Positions 46,352 through 59,689 of a stretch of DNA of 64,000 nucleotides are shown here, one piece after another. Within the stretch, counting starts at the first letter, position 1; the number at the start of each line of letters is the position of its first letter. Origin of the DNA: Begonia masoniana (Eukaryota; Streptophyta; Magnoliopsida; Cucurbitales; Begoniaceae); assembly GCA_022432975.1 (NCBI GenBank), contig CM039509.1, positions 27,049,011 to 27,113,010 on the forward strand, given 5' to 3'. Below the pieces are notes generated by a model. It ran no database searches. It was not told the DNA's origin and saw only the letters and a program-made list of their open reading frames with translations. A program made the translations under genes and the position numbers.

Positions 46352-48227
46352 TGTAACACTCGGATTTTCGAGATTTTGTAAATAAATAATATAATGGCAT
46401 TTTATTAAATATGTCAAATTAAGTCCGTTTCGCAAACAGAAAGTGTTATTAGAATCCTTATACTTAATATGGATTTGGGGAGAATTATGAGAATTTAAGG
46501 AATTCAAACTGAGATATAATGCTTAAGTTTCCGGTTTTGACGCTATGAAGGCTTAATTCGTATAAATAGCAAATTAAATCCGTTTGACGAACGAAAATTT
46601 TTATTAGAGCCCTAAGACTAAATTAGAATTATTAGTGAAATAAGAAAATTTTGGAAAAACCGAATCGATAGGCGAATAATAGGATAAACAGAAGATTGAA
46701 CCGAAGGGCAAACTTGTAATTTTGCAAGCCAAGTTTATTAAAACTAAGAAACCCCTTTCTTCTCCCTTATTTCTCTCCTTCCCTCTGCGAACGACGATTT
46801 CCCCTTCCCCTCTCTGCGGCGATTTCTCTTCAATGCCAACGATTCCTCTCCGATCGACCTCCGATTCTTCACGTTTTCTTCTCCCCTTGTGATTTTAGGT
46901 AAGAATCTATGGTTTTCCGGCTTTAACTCTCGATTTTTAGAAGTTTGAACGTTTAGGGTTTCGTAGGAATTTCGTAGAAATAGTCAGGTTTTGTTAGGAA
47001 ACGTTAGAAATCACCTTATTAATGATTATTGGGCGAAATAATGGATGATTTGGGCGTTAGTGTTAAAAAGTAGGGTTTGAAGCTTTAGAAAACCCCCATT
47101 AATGGAGTTTTGTGAATGATGAGCGCAAGGTGCTCGATGAAATGCCCGAGAGAGTGAAATTAGAGATTTAGGAAATTTCTTTATTTAAGATTTCGTTAGT
47201 TTGGACGTTTAATGGTTTAAATCTCGTTTAACGACAATTGCTGTGTTTTGCCTCAGACAAACCACGCTCGTGGACGGAGCTCGAAGTTCAGCGCACACGA
47301 GGTAAGTTCTCGTGACTTACTTGGTCGAGTGGCCTACACCGTATGTCGAAGTCGCGTCGAGGATCCTTGGAGAGTTTTTTGTTTACATGCTTTGGTCGGG
47401 TAGATAGGGCTAGATCTTTTATAGGTTATGTTTTTATAGTCGTGATGGTATGTATGATGTTTGTTTATTTTATTTTATAACTGTTCATGCATCACGTATT
47501 TCTAAATAGCATGAAAACGGATTTCTGCACGTGTTTAAGAAAATGAAATGAATAAAAGTAATGAGTCAACGTAATCTGTATCTGGTTACGCGAGGTGGGG
47601 CTCAGGCACAGCTGTTTCGGGTGCGAGCGTGTACCCCCCCGTTAGGTGAAGAGGGCAGTCCGATCGCGGGATGTGTCCTCTCCATCTAATAGGCTGAGAC
47701 CTCAATGACATTCTTTCTGCGACGTAATGAAAAGAAAATGTTGCATGATTTCTGAAACTCATACGTATAGCATGCATTGCATTTACGAAACTTGCTGAGA
47801 TTTTTATCTCATAGTGTGTCTGTATGGTGTAGGTGATATAGAAGCAGGTGAGGACGACATTCCTCCACCCGATGTACAGGATGGTTGAAGAAGAACGGTT
47901 GCGGTGGTGTGCATGAGCAGTCGATGCGTATGTTGACCCGTGGGGATGTATGTACGTATTTTGGGATGTTTTGGATAGGTTTAAGGAAAATAATGTTATA
48001 GTTAGAAACAATTTAGGATGTTTGGTTCTAGATAGTGGATAGGATTGTGTGTTGAAGTTTTTAAATGTTTTGGAAAAATATTTGTAAATGTTTGGTATTA
48101 GGGAAATGTTCGGTTTTTAAACATATCCACGCGTTTATTTTTATGAAATTAGGTTATGTTTTTAAACGTGTTTTGAGTCGGTAAAAGAGGGAAAAGGGTT
48201 GTTATATTGAAGGTTGTTATGAAATGT
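46352..48227 (+). mobile_element. LTR X1, first part
   Basis: Starts TGTAACACTCGG within the Athila-like pol. Similar in build to Z and X2: promoter-like A/T region, CT-rich leader, candidate intron 47302-47832, TATGGTGTAG|GT, late-LTR sequence. Cut by Y3 at 48228; a tail of about 60 bp resumes at 58153. I could not find a clean target duplication (ATGAC expected on the right). Confidence 0.78.
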
Positions 48228-48500
48228 TGTAACGCCCCCGAACCCACCCTGGGCTCGAAGCACTACAAGGCTAACTTTAACCCTCTATAAATTAAATAAA
48301 ATTGAACACCGCATAATTTAAAACTAAATCTCTCAAAGCTCTCTTACGTCATACCTAGCTGCCTAGACTCACTAATTTCTCTTAATTCTAACCGTTAAGC
48401 ACCACGGCGTCCTTCCCGAAAATTTAGGCAAAGTAACGCCTAAAAATGGTGCCTCCAAAATGCTAGGTACCTGCAAAGAAATAAATCTCAACCAATCCAG

Positions 48501-50190
48501 ACACCCCACAACTCAACGCCAAGCACAACGATAACACAACACTACACGAAGAAAAGCAATAACAACATCATGATGCATGCTTCAAAGAAATGAATTGCCA
48601 CACCACACACCCCACAACTCAACGCCAAGCACAACGATAACACAACACTACACGAAGAAAAGCAATAACAACATCATGATGCATGCTTCAAAGAAATGAA
48701 TTGCCACACCACACACCCCACAACTCAACGTCAAGCACAACGATAACACAACACTACACGAAGAAAAGCAATAACAACATCATGATGCATGCTTCAAAGA
48801 AATGAATTGCCACACCACACACCCCACAACTCAACGTCAAGCACAACGATAACACAACACTACACGAAGAAAAGCAATAACAACATCATGATGCATGCTT
48901 CAAAGAAATGAATTGCCACACCACACACCCCACAACTCAACGTCAAGCACAACGATAACACAACACTACACGAAGAAAAGCAATAACAACATCATGATGC
49001 ATGCTTCAAAGAAATGAATTGCCACACCACACACCCCACAACTCAACGTCAAGCACAACGATAACACAACACTACACGAAGAAAAGCAATAACAACATCA
49101 TGATGCATGCTTCAAAGAAATGAATTGCCACACCACACACCCCACAACTCAACGCCAAGCACAACGATAACACAACACTACACGAAGAAAAGCAATAACA
49201 ACATCATGATGCATGCTTCAAAGAAATGAATTGCCACACCACACACCCCACAACTCAACGCCAAGCACAACGATAACACAACACTACACGAAGAAAAGCA
49301 ATAACAACATCATGATGCATGCTTCAAAGAAATGAATTGCCACACCACACACCCCACAACTCAACGCCAAGCACAACGATAACACAACACTACACGAAGA
49401 AAAGCAATAACAACATCATGATGCATGCTTCAAAGAAATGAATTGCCACACCACACACCCCACAACTCAACGCCAAGCACAACGATAACACAACACTACA
49501 CGAAGAAAAGCAATAACAACATCATGATGCATGCTTCAAAGAAATGAATTGCCACACCACACACCCCACAACTCAACGCCAAGCACAACGATAACACAAC
49601 ACTACACGAAGAAAAGCAATAACAACATCATGATGCATGCTTCAAAGAAATGAATTGCCACACCACACACCCCACAACTCAACGCCAAGCACAACGATAA
49701 CACAACACTACACGAAGAAAAGCAATAACAACATCATGATGCATGCTTCAAAGAAATGAATTGCCACACCACACACCCCACAACTCAACGCCAAGCACAA
49801 CGATAACACAACACTACACGAAGAAAAGCAATAACAACATCATGATGCATGCTTCAAAGAAATGAATTGCCACACCACACACCCCACAACTCAACGCCAA
49901 GCACAACGATAACACAACACTACACGAAGAAAAGCAATAACAACATCATGATGCATGCTTCAAAGAAATGAATTGCCACACCACACACCCCACAACTCAA
50001 CGCCAAGCACAACGATAACACAACACTACACGAAGAAAAGCAATAACAACATCATGATGCATGCTTCAAAGAAATGAATTGCCACACCACACACCCCACA
50101 ACTCAACGCCAAGCACAACGATAACACAACACTACACGAAGAAAAGCAATAACAACATCATGATGCATGCTTCAAAGAAATGAATTGCCA
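48501..50190. repeat. 106-bp tandem array (~16 copies)
   Basis: Unit starts ACACCCCACAACTCAACG and contains CATCATGATGCATGCTTC. Copies are almost identical; copies 3 to 6 share CAACGTC where the rest have CAACGCC. A partial copy lies at 54539-54610, on the other side of the 59-bp array, so the array was split by a later insertion. Confidence 0.97.
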
Positions 50191-50191
50191 C

Positions 50192-53100
50192 GCTAGACGA
50201 CAAAATAGCACTTTCATCATCCGATGGCTTAGACACTACATCTGCCGATCGCTAGACGACAAAATAGCACTTTCATCATCCGATGGCTTAGACACTACAT
50301 CTGCCGATCGCTAGACGACAAAATAGCACTTTCATCATCCGATGGCTTAGACACTACATCTGCCGATCGCTAGACGACAAAATAGCACTTTCATCATCCG
50401 ATGGCTTAGACACTACATCTGCCGATCGCTAGACGACAAAATAGCACTTTCATCATCCGATGGCTTAGACACTACATCTGCCGATCGCTAGACGACAAAA
50501 TAGCACTTTCATCATCCGATGGCTTAGACACTACATCTGCCGATCGCTAGACGACAAAATAGCACTTTCATCATCCGATGGCTTAGACACTACATCTGCC
50601 GATCGCTAGACGACAAAATAGCACTTTCATCATCCGATGGCTTAGACACTACATCTGCCGATCGCTAGACGACAAAATAGCACTTTCATCATCCGATGGC
50701 TTAGACACTACATCTGCCGATCGCTAGACGACAAAATAGCACTTTCATCATCCGATGGCTTAGACACTACATCTGCCGATCGCTAGACGACAAAATAGCA
50801 CTTTCATCATCCGATGGCTTAGACACTACATCTGCCGATCGCTAGACGACAAAATAGCACTTTCATCATCCGATGGCTTAGACACTACATCTGCCGATCG
50901 CTAGACGACAAAATAGCACTTTCATCATCCGATGGCTTAGACACTACATCTGCCGATCGCTAGACGACAAAATAGCACTTTCATCATCCGATGGCTTAGA
51001 CACTACATCTGCCGATCGCTAGACGACAAAATAGCACTTTCATCATCCGATGGCTTAGACACTACATCTGCCGATCGCTAGACGACAAAATAGCACTTTC
51101 ATCATCCGATGGCTTAGACACTACATCTGCCGATCGCTAGACGACAAAATAGCACTTTCATCATCCGATGGCTTAGACACTACATCTGCCGATCGCTAGA
51201 CGACAAAATAGCACTTTCATCATCCGATGGCTTAGACACTACATCTGCCGATCGCTAGACGACAAAATAGCACTTTCATCATCCGATGGCTTAGACACTA
51301 CATCTGCCGATCGCTAGACGACAAAATAGCACTTTCATCATCCGATGGCTTAGACACTACATCTGCCGATCGCTAGACGACAAAATAGCACTTTCATCAT
51401 CCGATGGCTTAGACACTACATCTGCCGATCGCTAGACGACAAAATAGCACTTTCATCATCCGATGGCTTAGACACTACATCTGCCGATCGCTAGACGACA
51501 AAATAGCACTTTCATCATCCGATGGCTTAGACACTACATCTGCCGATCGCTAGACGACAAAATAGCACTTTCATCATCCGATGGCTTAGACACTACATCT
51601 GCCGATCGCTAGACGACAAAATAGCACTTTCATCATCCGATGGCTTAGACACTACATCTGCCGATCGCTAGACGACAAAATAGCACTTTCATCATCCGAT
51701 GGCTTAGACACTACATCTGCCGATCGCTAGACGACAAAATAGCACTTTCATCATCCGATGGCTTAGACACTACATCTGCCGATCGCTAGACGACAAAATA
51801 GCACTTTCATCATCCGATGGCTTAGACACTACATCTGCCGATCGCTAGACGACAAAATAGCACTTTCATCATCCGATGGCTTAGACACTACATCTGCCGA
51901 TCGCTAGACGACAAAATAGCACTTTCATCATCCGATGGCTTAGACACTACATCTGCCGATCGCTAGACGACAAAATAGCACTTTCATCATCCGATGGCTT
52001 AGACACTACATCTGCCGATCGCTAGACGACAAAATAGCACTTTCATCATCCGATGGCTTAGACACTACATCTGCCGATCGCTAGACGACAAAATAGCACT
52101 TTCATCATCCGATGGCTTAGACACTACATCTGCCGATCGCTAGACGACAAAATAGCACTTTCATCATCCGATGGCTTAGACACTACATCTGCCGATCGCT
52201 AGACGACAAAATAGCACTTTCATCATCCGATGGCTTAGACACTACATCTGCCGATCGCTAGACGACAAAATAGCACTTTCATCATCCGATGGCTTAGACA
52301 CTACATCTGCCGATCGCTAGACGACAAAATAGCACTTTCATCATCCGATGGCTTAGACACTACATCTGCCGATCGCTAGACGACAAAATAGCACTTTCAT
52401 CATCCGATGGCTTAGACACTACATCTGCCGATCGCTAGACGACAAAATAGCACTTTCATCATCCGATGGCTTAGACACTACATCTGCCGATCGCTAGACG
52501 ACAAAATAGCACTTTCATCATCCGATGGCTTAGACACTACATCTGCCGATCGCTAGACGACAAAATAGCACTTTCATCATCCGATGGCTTAGACACTACA
52601 TCTGCCGATCGCTAGACGACAAAATAGCACTTTCATCATCCGATGGCTTAGACACTACATCTGCCGATCGCTAGACGACAAAATAGCACTTTCATCATCC
52701 GATGGCTTAGACACTACATCTGCCGATCGCTAGACGACAAAATAGCACTTTCATCATCCGATGGCTTAGACACTACATCTGCCGATCGCTAGACGACAAA
52801 ATAGCACTTTCATCATCCGATGGCTTAGACACTACATCTGCCGATCGCTAGACGACAAAATAGCACTTTCATCATCCGATGGCTTAGACACTACATCTGC
52901 CGATCGCTAGACGACAAAATAGCACTTTCATCATCCGATGGCTTAGACACTACATCTGCCGATCGCTAGACGACAAAATAGCACTTTCATCATCCGATGG
53001 CTTAGACACTACATCTGCCGATCGCTAGACGACAAAATAGCACTTTCATCATCCGATGGCTTAGACACTACATCTGCCGATCGCTAGACGACAAAATAGC

Positions 53101-53778
53101 ACTTTCATCATCCGATGGCTTAGACACTACATCTGCCGATCGCTAGACGACAAAATAGCACTTTCATCATCCGATGGCTTAGACACTACATCTGCCGATC
53201 GCTAGACGACAAAATAGCACTTTCATCATCCGATGGCTTAGACACTACATCTGCCGATCGCTAGACGACAAAATAGCACTTTCATCATCCGATGGCTTAG
53301 ACACTACATCTGCCGATCGCTAGACGACAAAATAGCACTTTCATCATCCGATGGCTTAGACACTACATCTGCCGATCGCTAGACGACAAAATAGCACTTT
53401 CATCATCCGATGGCTTAGACACTACATCTGCCGATCGCTAGACGACAAAATAGCACTTTCATCATCCGATGGCTTAGACACTACATCTGCCGATCGCTAG
53501 ACGACAAAATAGCACTTTCATCATCCGATGGCTTAGACACTACATCTGCCGATCGCTAGACGACAAAATAGCACTTTCATCATCCGATGGCTTAGACACT
53601 ACATCTGCCGATCGCTAGACGACAAAATAGCACTTTCATCATCCGATGGCTTAGACACTACATCTGCCGATCGCTAGACGACAAAATAGCACTTTCATCA
53701 TCCGATGGCTTAGACACTACATCTGCCGATCGCTAGACGACAAAATAGCACTTTCATCATCCGATGGCTTAGACACTA
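50192..53778. repeat. 59-bp tandem array (~61 copies)
   Basis: Unit contains GCTAGACGACAAAATAGCAC, then TTTCATCATCCGATGG and CTACATCTGCCGATC. I saw no variant copy. The two halves of the unit, and the GACGACAAAA-AG plus CATC-CCGAT layout, resemble the 39-bp unit of element 2. Confidence 0.97.
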
Positions 53779-54538
53779 TAATCATTAACAACTTCACATT
53801 CACTAGCAGGTCATCAAATAGTATAACTCACAACATTCATCAATCCTTCAAGTGCAGACAAGCTCATCATCATAAGGTAAACATTAAACATCTAAAACAA
53901 CCTAGTACTCCCACGATGTAGGGCTCTATTAGCCGAAAATCTTAATACATTCACTTACCTGGTCTTCTTAGACTTGAGCTCCTTTCTCTTTAAACTTCTT
54001 CACCTAAAACATTTACATTGCGGTAGTTAAAACAAAAATCCTAATAGTTATAATCTCAAGTTATCCTAAGATTTAATAGCTAAAGTCATTCCCACTCTCA
54101 GATTTCAAATGTCCTTATTATTAGTCGGCCATTGGAAGATCCAAAACTCCAATGCCGAGTAGAAAACAGGGCTAACAAACTAACAGATAGCTACGTTATC
54201 TATTGCATACCTCGAGCACAGAGTAGTCGAGTGGTGGCAGAGAAACGATCGTCTGAAGAGAGTATGCTGAAAGCAGAGAGCAAGAGCTTGGGAGAGAAGA
54301 AATGGCCGAAAAGAAAGTTGTCAGCTACAGTGGTTCAGGTGAGGTTTAAAACATTTTCTTTTTCTTTATATATTGGTCATCACCCTCCATTATTACAACT
54401 TTGCCACTCAACCTAGTTTAAATCCACATAAAATTAATTATTCTTGGTAGAAACCTCTAAATACCCGTGCAAGATTTGTAATATTTATGACCGGTAATCA
54501 GTTAGGAAGTCACCTGGCTGAAGTTGTCGGGTGTTACA
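50192..54538 (-). mobile_element. E2-type LTR, truncated, nested in Y3
   Basis: Sequence 53779-54538 is LTR-like on minus (terminus TGTAACACCCGACAACTTC; CTACATCGTGGG/CACTTACCTGG block; CT-rich leader) and belongs with the element 2 LTR type. The expected opposite terminus is missing: the 59-bp array joins the host 106-bp array directly at 50191. A deletion inside the array or an assembly join could explain that. Confidence 0.6.
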
Positions 54539-54610
54539 ACACCACGCACCCCACAACTCAACGCCAAGCACAACGATAACACAACACTACACGAAGAAAA
54601 GCAATAACAA
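54539..54610. repeat. Partial 106-bp unit continuing the array
   Basis: ACACCACGCACCCCACAACTC and following bases continue the interrupted 106-bp array before Y-type LTR sequence resumes with ATAAAACCTACCG. Confidence 0.92.
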
Positions 54611-54978
54611 ATAAAACCTACCGTTCTATGGTGTAGGCCTGAAGGCGAAAGAACATTACCCACTACTTACCTGTCGTCCTAGCTTGCTGAGGATACTCGG
54701 TTACCTGTCCACCTACGGCTCTACCTACGACAAATATTTACACTTCATTAAATGAAGCTAACATTCACCTATTACTCTCAAACGACTATCTCTAGAAAAA
54801 TCAACTAAAACTAAATAAACGGGCCAAATTTGGGTTCGTAAAAACCGACCCAAAACTTCCAACGTGCATAACTTTTGCGTCGGATATCGGAATCGAACAA
54901 TTCCAGCGGCCACGTACTCCTCTAATAGTCTATTTAACATGCCAAGAGGAATTTTAAAACAAACGACCGTGGCTAGGT

Positions 54979-55007
54979 CAAAAAAAAAAAAAAAAAAAAA
55001 AAAAAAA
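54979..55007. repeat. Poly-A run (~28 A)
   Basis: A run of about 28 A within Y3, near where other LTRs of the group have AAAACC. Length is uncertain in any assembly. Confidence 0.85.
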
Positions 55008-55163
55008 CAAAAAATGGCAAAACCAACTACCCATTAAACCCAGAATTTCCCCTTTTTAATTTTCACAATTATCCAATTCCTCACCAATCAACGACCTAAC
55101 ATACACTTAACATAATCTAACGAAAAATCAAGGTTTCACACAAGAAAAGAGAAAAAGGCCTAT

Positions 55164-58043
55164 CACGATCGATCGTGATTTACCACGATCGATCGTGATT
55201 TACCACGATCGATCGTGATTTACCACGATCGATCGTGATTTACCACGATCGATCGTGATTTACCACGATCGATCGTGATTTACCACGATCGATCGTGATC
55301 TGCAGAAAAGAGAAAAAGGCCTATCACGATCGATCGTGATCTGCAGAAAAGAGAAAAAGGCCTATCACGATCGATCGTGATTTACCACGATCGATCGTGA
55401 TTTACCACGATCGATCGTGATTTACCACGATCGATCGTGATTTACCACGATCGATCGTGATTTACCACGATCGATCGTGATTTACCACGATCGATCGTGA
55501 TTTACCACGATCGATCGTGATTTACCACGATCGATCGTGATTTACCACGATCGATCGTGATTTACCACGATCGATCGTGATTTACCACGATCGATCGTGA
55601 TTTACCACGATCGATCGTGATTTACCACGATCGATCGTGATCTGCAGAAAAGAGAAAAAGGCCTATCACGATCGATCGTGATTTACCACGATCGATCGTG
55701 ATTTACCACGATCGATCGTGATTTACCACGATCGATCGTGATTTACCACGATCGATCGTGATTTACCACGATCGATCGTGATTTACCACGATCGATCGTG
55801 ATTTACCACGATCGATCGTGATCTGCAGAAAAGAGAAAAAGGCCTATCACGATCGATCGTGATCTGCAGAAAAGAGAAAAAGGCCTATCACGATCGATCG
55901 TGATTTACCACGATCGATCGTGATTTACCACGATCGATCGTGATTTACCACGATCGATCGTGATTTACCACGATCGATCGTGATTTACCACGATCGATCG
56001 TGATTTACCACGATCGATCGTGATTTACCACGATCGATCGTGATTTACCACGATCGATCGTGATTTACCACGATCGATCGTGATCTGCAGAAAAGAGAAA
56101 AAGGCCTATCACGATCGATCGTGATTTACCACGATCGATTGTGATCTGCAGAAAAGAGAAAAAGGCCTATCACGATCGATCGTGATTTACCACGATCGAT
56201 CGTGATTTACCACGATCGATCGTGATTTACCACGATCGATCGTGATTTACCACGATCGATCGTGATTTACCACGATCGATCGTGATTTACCACGATCGAT
56301 CGTGATTTACCACGATCGATCGTGATTTACCACGATCGATCGTGATCTGCAGAAAAGAGAAAAAGGCCTATCACGATCGATCGTGATCTGCAGAAAAGAG
56401 AAAAAGGCCTATCACGATCGATCGTGATTTACCACGATCGATCGTGATTTACCACGATCGATCGTGATTTACCACGATCGATCGTGATTTACCACGATCG
56501 ATCGTGATTTACCACGATCGATCGTGATTTACCACGATCGATCGTGATTTACCACGATCGATCGTGATTTACCACGATCGATCGTGATCTGCAGAAAAGA
56601 GAAAAAGGCCTATCACGATCGATCGTGATTTACCACGATCGATCGTGATTTACCACGATCGATCGTGATTTACCACGATCGATCGTGATTTACCACGATC
56701 GATCGTGATCTGCAGAAAAGAGAAAAAGGCCTATCACGATCGATCGTGATTTACCACGATCGATCGTGATTTACCACGATCGATCGTGATTTACCACGAT
56801 CGATCGTGATCTGCAGAAAAGAGAAAAAGGCCTATCACGATCGATCGTGATTTACCACGATCGATCGTGATCTGCAGAAAAGAGAAAAAGGCCTATCACG
56901 ATCGATCGTGATTTACCACGATCGATCGTGATTTACCACGATCGATCGTGATTTACCACGATCGATCGTGATTTACCACGATCGATCGTGATTTACCACG
57001 ATCGATCGTGATTTACCACGATCGATCGTGATTTACCACGATCGATCGTGATTTACCACGATCGATCGTGATTTACCACGATCGATCGTGATTTACCACG
57101 ATCGATCGTGATTTACCACGATCGATCGTGATTTACCACGATCGATCGTGATTTACCACGATCGATCGTGATTTACCACGATCGATCGTGATTTACCACG
57201 ATCGATCGTGATTTACCACGATCGATCGTGATTTACCACGATCGATCGTGATTTACCACGATCGATCGTGATTTACCACGATCGATCGTGATTTACCACG
57301 ATCGATCGTGATTTACCACGATCGATCGTGATTTACCACGATCGATCGTGATTTACCACGATCGATCGTGATTTACCACGATCGATCGTGATTTACCACG
57401 ATCGATCGTGATTTACCACGATCGATCGTGATTTACCACGATCGATCGTGATTTACCACGATCGATCGTGATCTGCAGAAAAGAGAAAAAGGCCTATCAC
57501 GATCGATCGTGATTTACCACGATCGATCGTGATTTACCACGATCGATCGTGATTTACCACGATCGATCGTGATTTACCACGATCGATCGTGATTTACCAC
57601 GATCGATCGTGATTTACCACGATCGATTGTGATCTGCAGAAAAGAGAAAAAGGCCTATCACGATCGATCGTGATTTACCACAATTGATCGTGATCTGCAG
57701 AAAAGAGAAAAAGGCCTATCACGATCGATCGTGATTTACCACGATCGATCGTGATCTGCAGAAAAGAGAAAAAGGCCTATCACGATCGATCGTGATTTAC
57801 CACGATCGATCGTGATTTACCACGATCGATCGTGATTCAGAAAAACTTTCTTCATGAATTACAGAGGCGGCCCGATCGATCGTGATTTACCACGATCGAT
57901 CGTGATTTACCACGATCGATCGTGATTTACCACGATCGATCGTGATTTACCACGATCGATCGTGATTGCAGGAAAATGTTTAAATTTCATTTTTTTAGCT
58001 GATCACGATCGATCGTGATATGACCACGATCGATCGTGATTGC
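55164..58043. repeat. 20-bp palindromic array (CACGATCGATCGTGATTTAC), ~115-120 units with higher-order spacing
   Basis: Each unit carries the perfect palindrome ACGATCGATCGT (extended to TCACGATCGATCGTGA at block starts). Blocks of 1 to 29 units are separated by a recurring spacer CTGCAGAAAAGAGAAAAAGG plus CCTATC. Only rare substitutions occur (for example GATTGTGATC near 56134 and 57627). After 57840 the array breaks into shorter groups with TGCAGAAAAATGTTTAAA spacers. Confidence 0.97.
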
Positions 58044-58152
58044 AGAAAAATGTTTAAACTCAATTTTATAAATTTTTTTATTAAGTTCCTATAAATTATT
58101 TTAAACGGTTTTCAATTCTCTGAACGATTTTAACGATTTAAATTTCCACTCA

Positions 58153-58218
58153 AATGTTACAAGGATAAAAAAATATATATATAGGGAAAAATAAGGGTAT
58201 AGTGTTAGGGTCGTCTCA
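58153..58218 (+). mobile_element. LTR X1, terminal part
   Basis: After the second AATGT, the sequence AGGGAAAAATAAGGG...GTTAGGGTCGTCTCAC resembles the ends of Z (GGGTCGTTACA) and S (GGGTCTCACA). Athila-like pol resumes with GAAGTGAACG. Confidence 0.65.
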
Positions 58219-59140
58219 CTAGAAGTGAACGTTTCACCATCATTCAAGCAACCACAAGAGGATGACGAGTTTGTCCAATCTTACATGATCGATACACTTG
58301 TCAAAGAGGAAGTCACCCTTTGGAAGAATCTTGATCGGATTGACTACCTCCTCGAAGATCCTCAAAGTTCTGATCATGTGGAGAATGTTTCTACCATTTT
58401 CCATGATCCACACGTTGGAAGAACACAGTTTTGGCAAATGTACTTTAAAGATCTACACAATAGGGAAAGCCAAAACCTACTTAGAAGAGACCCCGAACAT
58501 CACAATAGCTCAACTCACTGAGGGTCTCAAACATGTTTTCCTTCGGTGACGTGATACTTCCACTGATCACTTATCCAAACTTGACGCATAAAGGACAGCG
58601 TTGGGTCGAATATTATGATGAGTAGTAAAAGGGCGTTAGGTTGGACGATTGCGATATAAAAGGTACTAGCCCATGAATTTGCTCTACCACATTCATCTCA
58701 AAGAAGGAGCTACTCCATGTCGAGAACCACAACGCAGACTTAATTCCAACATGAAGGAGGTTGTTAAGAATGAATTATTGAAGTTGTTAGATGCAGGAAT
58801 CATCTATTCGGTCTCATACACAAGTGGTTTAGTCCGACTCAAGTAGTTCCCAATAAATCAGGAGTCACGGTCGTTGAGAATGAAAAAGGAGATCTCGTCG
58901 CTACAAAGGTCATGACAGGTTGGCACTTATGCTTTTCGGCGTATTCCATTTGGATTATGTAATGCCCACAACCATGTTTTAGAGGTGCATGATGAGCATA
59001 TTTAGTGATATGGTTGAGAAATGTATGGAAGTTTTCATAGATGACCTAACAGTCGTTGGAGACCGTCGATCATGTTACGAACTACAAGCGGTTTTCCGAA
59101 GATGCATTGAAAAAGATTTCGTGCTTAACTGGGAGAAATG
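58219..59140 (+). pseudogene. Athila-like Ty3/gypsy pol, reverse transcriptase region
   Basis: Degenerate frames with blocks such as VSPTQVVPNKSGVTVVENEK, RRIPFGLCNA and MMSIFSDMVEKCMEVFIDD, then VLNWEKC. A stretch of roughly 60 codons containing the first RT motifs (normally CIDYRKLN) is missing between TGW and the FGLCNA block, and several frameshifts are present. Solo LTR S interrupts it directly after VLNWEKC. Confidence 0.87.
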
Positions 59141-59689
59141 TGTAACACCCGAAACTTTGGTACTCCTTCTCCTATTAATAATAATTGATGGATTGATTTA
59201 AACGATAGACAAATTAGTGAAATAAGAGGAGGATAATAGAAAAAAATGTAATAAAGGTCAATATGGTAATCTAAGTGTTAAAATGTTAATAAAAACCTAA
59301 GTATTTCTCTCTCCCCCGTATTTCCTCTGCTTTCACAAAAGAAAAGCTCCAGAGAGCTTTCTGGCAATTTTTATTCGGCCTCGCTTCCATTCTTCACGAT
59401 TCGGCCAATTTCTTCTCCGATCATCGATTCTCCTACACTGTTATCTCAACCAACAACCTAGGTAAAGTTCTATGGTTTTGGACGTTAGGTTTCATTGTTT
59501 TAGAATTGTTAACGGTTAGGGTTTCGACTGAATTATGTTAGAAATGGTTAAGGTTGTTGTACTTGCGCCTCTAAAGAATGTTGTGGATTGGTTTTGGTGA
59601 ACAAGATCACGGACAGCGCTCGGATTTGCATTAGGACTGAGGTAAGTCTTCATGACTTGTTTGGCCGATTTGGCCTACACCCTAAGGTG

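Larger units (their letters stand above)
48228..58152 (-). mobile_element. LTR Y3, swollen to ~9.9 kb by tandem arrays and a nested LTR piece
   Basis: On + it begins TGTAACGCCCCCGAACCC and ends TTTCCACTCA, flanked by AATGT at 48223-48227 and 58153-58157. Y2 and Y1 share its first 270 bp and the 54605-55140 part. Y2 is 2.6 kb; the extra length comes from a 106-bp array, a 59-bp array with an E2-type LTR tail, and a 20-bp palindromic array. The coding strand is minus, with a donor CAG|GTAAGT near 54672. Confidence 0.75.

Noticed and set aside
50192..53778. CRISPR-like array
   Set aside because: Units are directly contiguous with no unique spacers, in an LTR of a plant genome; it is a satellite-type array.
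54132..54416. 94-aa plus-strand frame
   Set aside because: Lies in the LTR leader region, antisense to the LTR; Lys/Ser-rich with no motif. Likely chance.
55164..58043. Prokaryotic-type iteron origin or CRISPR from palindromic repeats
   Set aside because: The spacer is the same each time and the context is plant LTR DNA; no replication or Cas genes.
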